Shown: positions 62,721 to 64,000 of the stretch, piece by piece
Position numbering within the stretch: position 1 is the first letter of the stretch
Layout: each line of letters opens with the position of its first letter
Origin: Treponema denticola
GTDB taxonomy: Bacteria; Spirochaetota; Spirochaetia; Treponematales; Treponemataceae
Length of the DNA stretch: 64,000 nucleotides
Direction: 5' to 3'
Assembly: GCF_024181405.1 (NCBI RefSeq)
Contig: NZ_CP051302.1
Span: forward strand, 1,860,001-1,924,000
Program-made: the position numbers and the translations under genes
The notes under the pieces: generated by a model
The model's input: only the letters and a program-made list of their open reading frames with translations
Told to the model about the DNA's origin: nothing
The model's database searches: none

Positions 62721-62758
62721 AAAAGCCGGAGGCTCACGGGGAGCCTTCGGCTTTTAAA
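62721..62758 (-). terminator. Terminator of the Ig-like/repeat protein gene
   Basis: Arms 62721-62735 and 62741-62755 pair at 14 of 15 positions, 5-base loop, followed on the minus strand by six T. It would also work in the plus direction. Confidence 0.8.
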
Positions 62759-62759
62759 A

Positions 62760-64000
62760 TTATTTCCAGCTGATTGTATAAATTACTTTGATAGTTCCTT
62801 CCGATTTTGTATCGGGATTATTTACTGTGTAGGTAATTACAAAATCTTTTTCTTCTCCTGCTGAAAGAGTAAAATTTTGGTCATAAGTAATATTTACACG
62901 CTCCGGCTGATTAAGTTGCAGTGCAGCTGCATCTAAACTCCATTTTCCGATAGTTTCGTTGTAGACAAGTTTAATGATACTGTTATTGTCTAAAACCTGT
63001 TTGCGGTATACAGGTCCGCCGCCTGCCCATGTCTTTTCAGTACGCCAAAAATCATGCCTATTCGATTTTATCAGATAGGTTTTAAATAAAATATTCATTT
63101 CAGAAAAATCAGAAAAATCCTTAGCCAGAACAAAATTATTATCATCCTTATACTTATTTATTTTTACAAAATCTTCTTCTTTCACATATTCACCGCGTCC
63201 GCCGTTTGTGATTCCTGTGAACCAGCCATCTGATCCTTCAATAGGAAAGTCGTATTTCCATTGTATGTTATCCGTACCGCCGTTTGCATTTACCGTAACG
63301 GCAAGATCATGCGCAAGATGAACACCATCAATATATTTATGGTTGATGTGAGCACCGTCTGCCGTAGACCAAGACTGTAAACTTTCATTGTGAATTTTAG
63401 GAGTTATTTTAAGGAACATTGTAATAAAAGATACGGAAACATTTAGGTTTGCAGATTCTACAGTCAAGACAGCAAACGTTTTATCTTGATCCTTAAATAC
63501 ATCTTCCGGTACACCAAACCATTTTTTAACCTTATACCGAGAATTAGGCTCCGGTGTTGCAATAAATTTGACTTGTTCACCCTTTTTTATATAGGCTCCG
63601 GATTTGATGGGTTTACCGTTGTGCAGAGCAGCAAGAGTGCCTCCTTCTTCTCCCAAAACAGAAAATTCAACCTTGTAAGACTCTTCGATCTCGATTGCAG
63701 CATAAACACTTTTTTTGCTTGCAGACTGTTCACCTTGAACCGTATTGTTAGTATTCGTAACTAGGCAATAATAGTATGTTATGCCGGCAGCAGAGGTATC
63801 GGGTGTAAAGGTGTACTCGGCTTTATCGGCATCCGTTACGGCCGTTCCTTCTGTCTCAGACGAGGCGGCCTTATACCATTGGTATGATAAGGTTCCGTCA
63901 TCTTTGGATTTGGCTTTTACTCTTAGGGTAAGCCGTTCCGTACTGTTAAGACGAAGGGTTTTGCCTTTAGGCTGTTCCGTTATTTCAGGGTTTAAAGCAT
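62760..64000 (-). CDS. Ig-like and bacterial-repeat surface protein (5' end outside window)
   Basis: At least 413 codons; the frame stays open to base 64000, so any internal start near 63656 (a TTG) is wrong. Reading from the window edge: an Ig-like domain (NPEITEQPKG, LSYQWYKAA, YYYCLVTN), then an InlB-type bacterial repeat (SYKVEFSVLGEEGGTLAA, YIKKGEQVKFIATPEPNSRYKVKKWFG), then a beta-sandwich C-terminus ending ISWK. Probably a cell-surface protein of multi-domain type. The signal peptide is not in view. Confidence 0.82.
   Translation of the reverse strand, partial: ALNPEITEQPKGKTLRLNSTERLTLRVKAKSKDDGTLSYQWYKAASSETEGTAVTDADKAEYTFTPDTSAAGITYYYCLVTNTNNTVQGEQSASKKSVYAAIEIEESYKVEFSVLGEEGGTLAALHNGKPIKSGAYIKKGEQVKFIATPEPNSRYKVKKWFGVPEDVFKDQDKTFAVLTVESANLNVSVSFITMFLKITPKIHNESLQSWSTADGAHINHKYIDGVHLAHDLAVTVNANGGTDNIQWKYDFPIEGSDGWFTGITNGGRGEYVKEEDFVKINKYKDDNNFVLAKDFSDFSEMNILFKTYLIKSNRHDFWRTEKTWAGGGPVYRKQVLDNNSIIKLVYNETIGKWSLDAAALQLNQPERVNITYDQNFTLSAGEEKDFVITYTVNNPDTKSEGTIKVIYTISWK

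Noticed and set aside
63486-63764. Plus-strand frame opposite the Ig-like/repeat protein
   Set aside because: The minus-strand frame is open across it and shows Ig-like and repeat-domain motifs.
1-64000. CRISPR array, prophage or IS element
   Set aside because: No regularly spaced repeats, cas genes, phage structural genes or intact transposases were seen.

Overview
The window looks like a low-G+C host-associated spirochaete chromosome, most likely a Treponema of the T. denticola type. Supporting signs are many lipoproteins with relaxed lipoboxes, a class I lysyl-tRNA synthetase, an ODP/flavodiiron-like sensor protein, SemiSWEET, PIN-domain toxin modules and many ABC exporters. No database was searched, so the species is an inference.

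Layout. 0-2 kb (minus): a partial ODP-like protein, a methyltransferase and a DJ-1/PfpI protein. 2.1-9.1 kb (plus): a two-receiver regulator overlapping a hybrid histidine kinase, a divergent polysaccharide deacetylase, tsaD, an unknown protein and a PflX-like radical SAM protein. 9.2-17.3 kb (plus): an exported beta-rich protein, a PchR-like AraC regulator with ABC exporter pair A, an aldehyde dehydrogenase and rsmG. 17.3-20.4 kb (minus): a phosphoesterase, radA and mrp. 20.4-24.9 kb (plus): ABC exporter pair B and a J-domain protein. 24.9-30.3 kb (minus): a MAF/MptE-like protein, a PpiD/SurA-like chaperone, tRNA-Lys, two TPM-domain proteins and SemiSWEET. 30.4-37.3 kb (plus): an SPL-type radical SAM protein, a VapBC-like module, an MFS transporter, nth, pyk, a NYN-LOTUS protein and two small envelope proteins. 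37.3-42.2 kb: MEMO and DUF3160 lipoproteins (minus) and an RlmM-like methyltransferase (plus). 42.2-52.9 kb (minus): a hairpin-rich spacer, a G+C-richer lipoprotein gene, YitT, another lipoprotein, YgjP, DUF2804, a lone ABC half-exporter and lysS. 53-54.6 kb (plus): hslO and cbiC. 54.6-58.9 kb (minus): a Phd/PIN module and a CydDC-like ABC pair C. 59-61.8 kb (plus): an Rpn nuclease, a ZnuBC-type metal importer and an antitoxin-like protein. 61.8-64 kb (minus): an exported protein and an Ig-like/repeat surface protein that runs off the window.

How it works together. Most of the window is housekeeping (tRNA modification, rRNA methylation, DNA repair, glycolysis, aminoacylation) mixed with envelope and export functions. 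Seven ABC half-exporters lie at four loci.

The most unexpected signal is in the gene starts. At about ten promoters on both strands the -10 element ends only 5-9 bases before the ATG and there is no Shine-Dalgarno sequence, which predicts leaderless or nearly leaderless mRNAs. These include both regulatory proteins with their own promoter, the J-domain protein, hslO, the Phd antitoxin, the SPL radical SAM protein and znuC. Other genes carry ordinary AGGAGG-type sites. Other items for follow-up are the lysS/hslO promoters with -35 boxes 3 bp apart, the three hairpins between the pair B exporter genes, the structured 42.2-42.5 kb spacer beside a compositionally foreign lipoprotein gene, and the NYN-LOTUS protein downstream of pyk.
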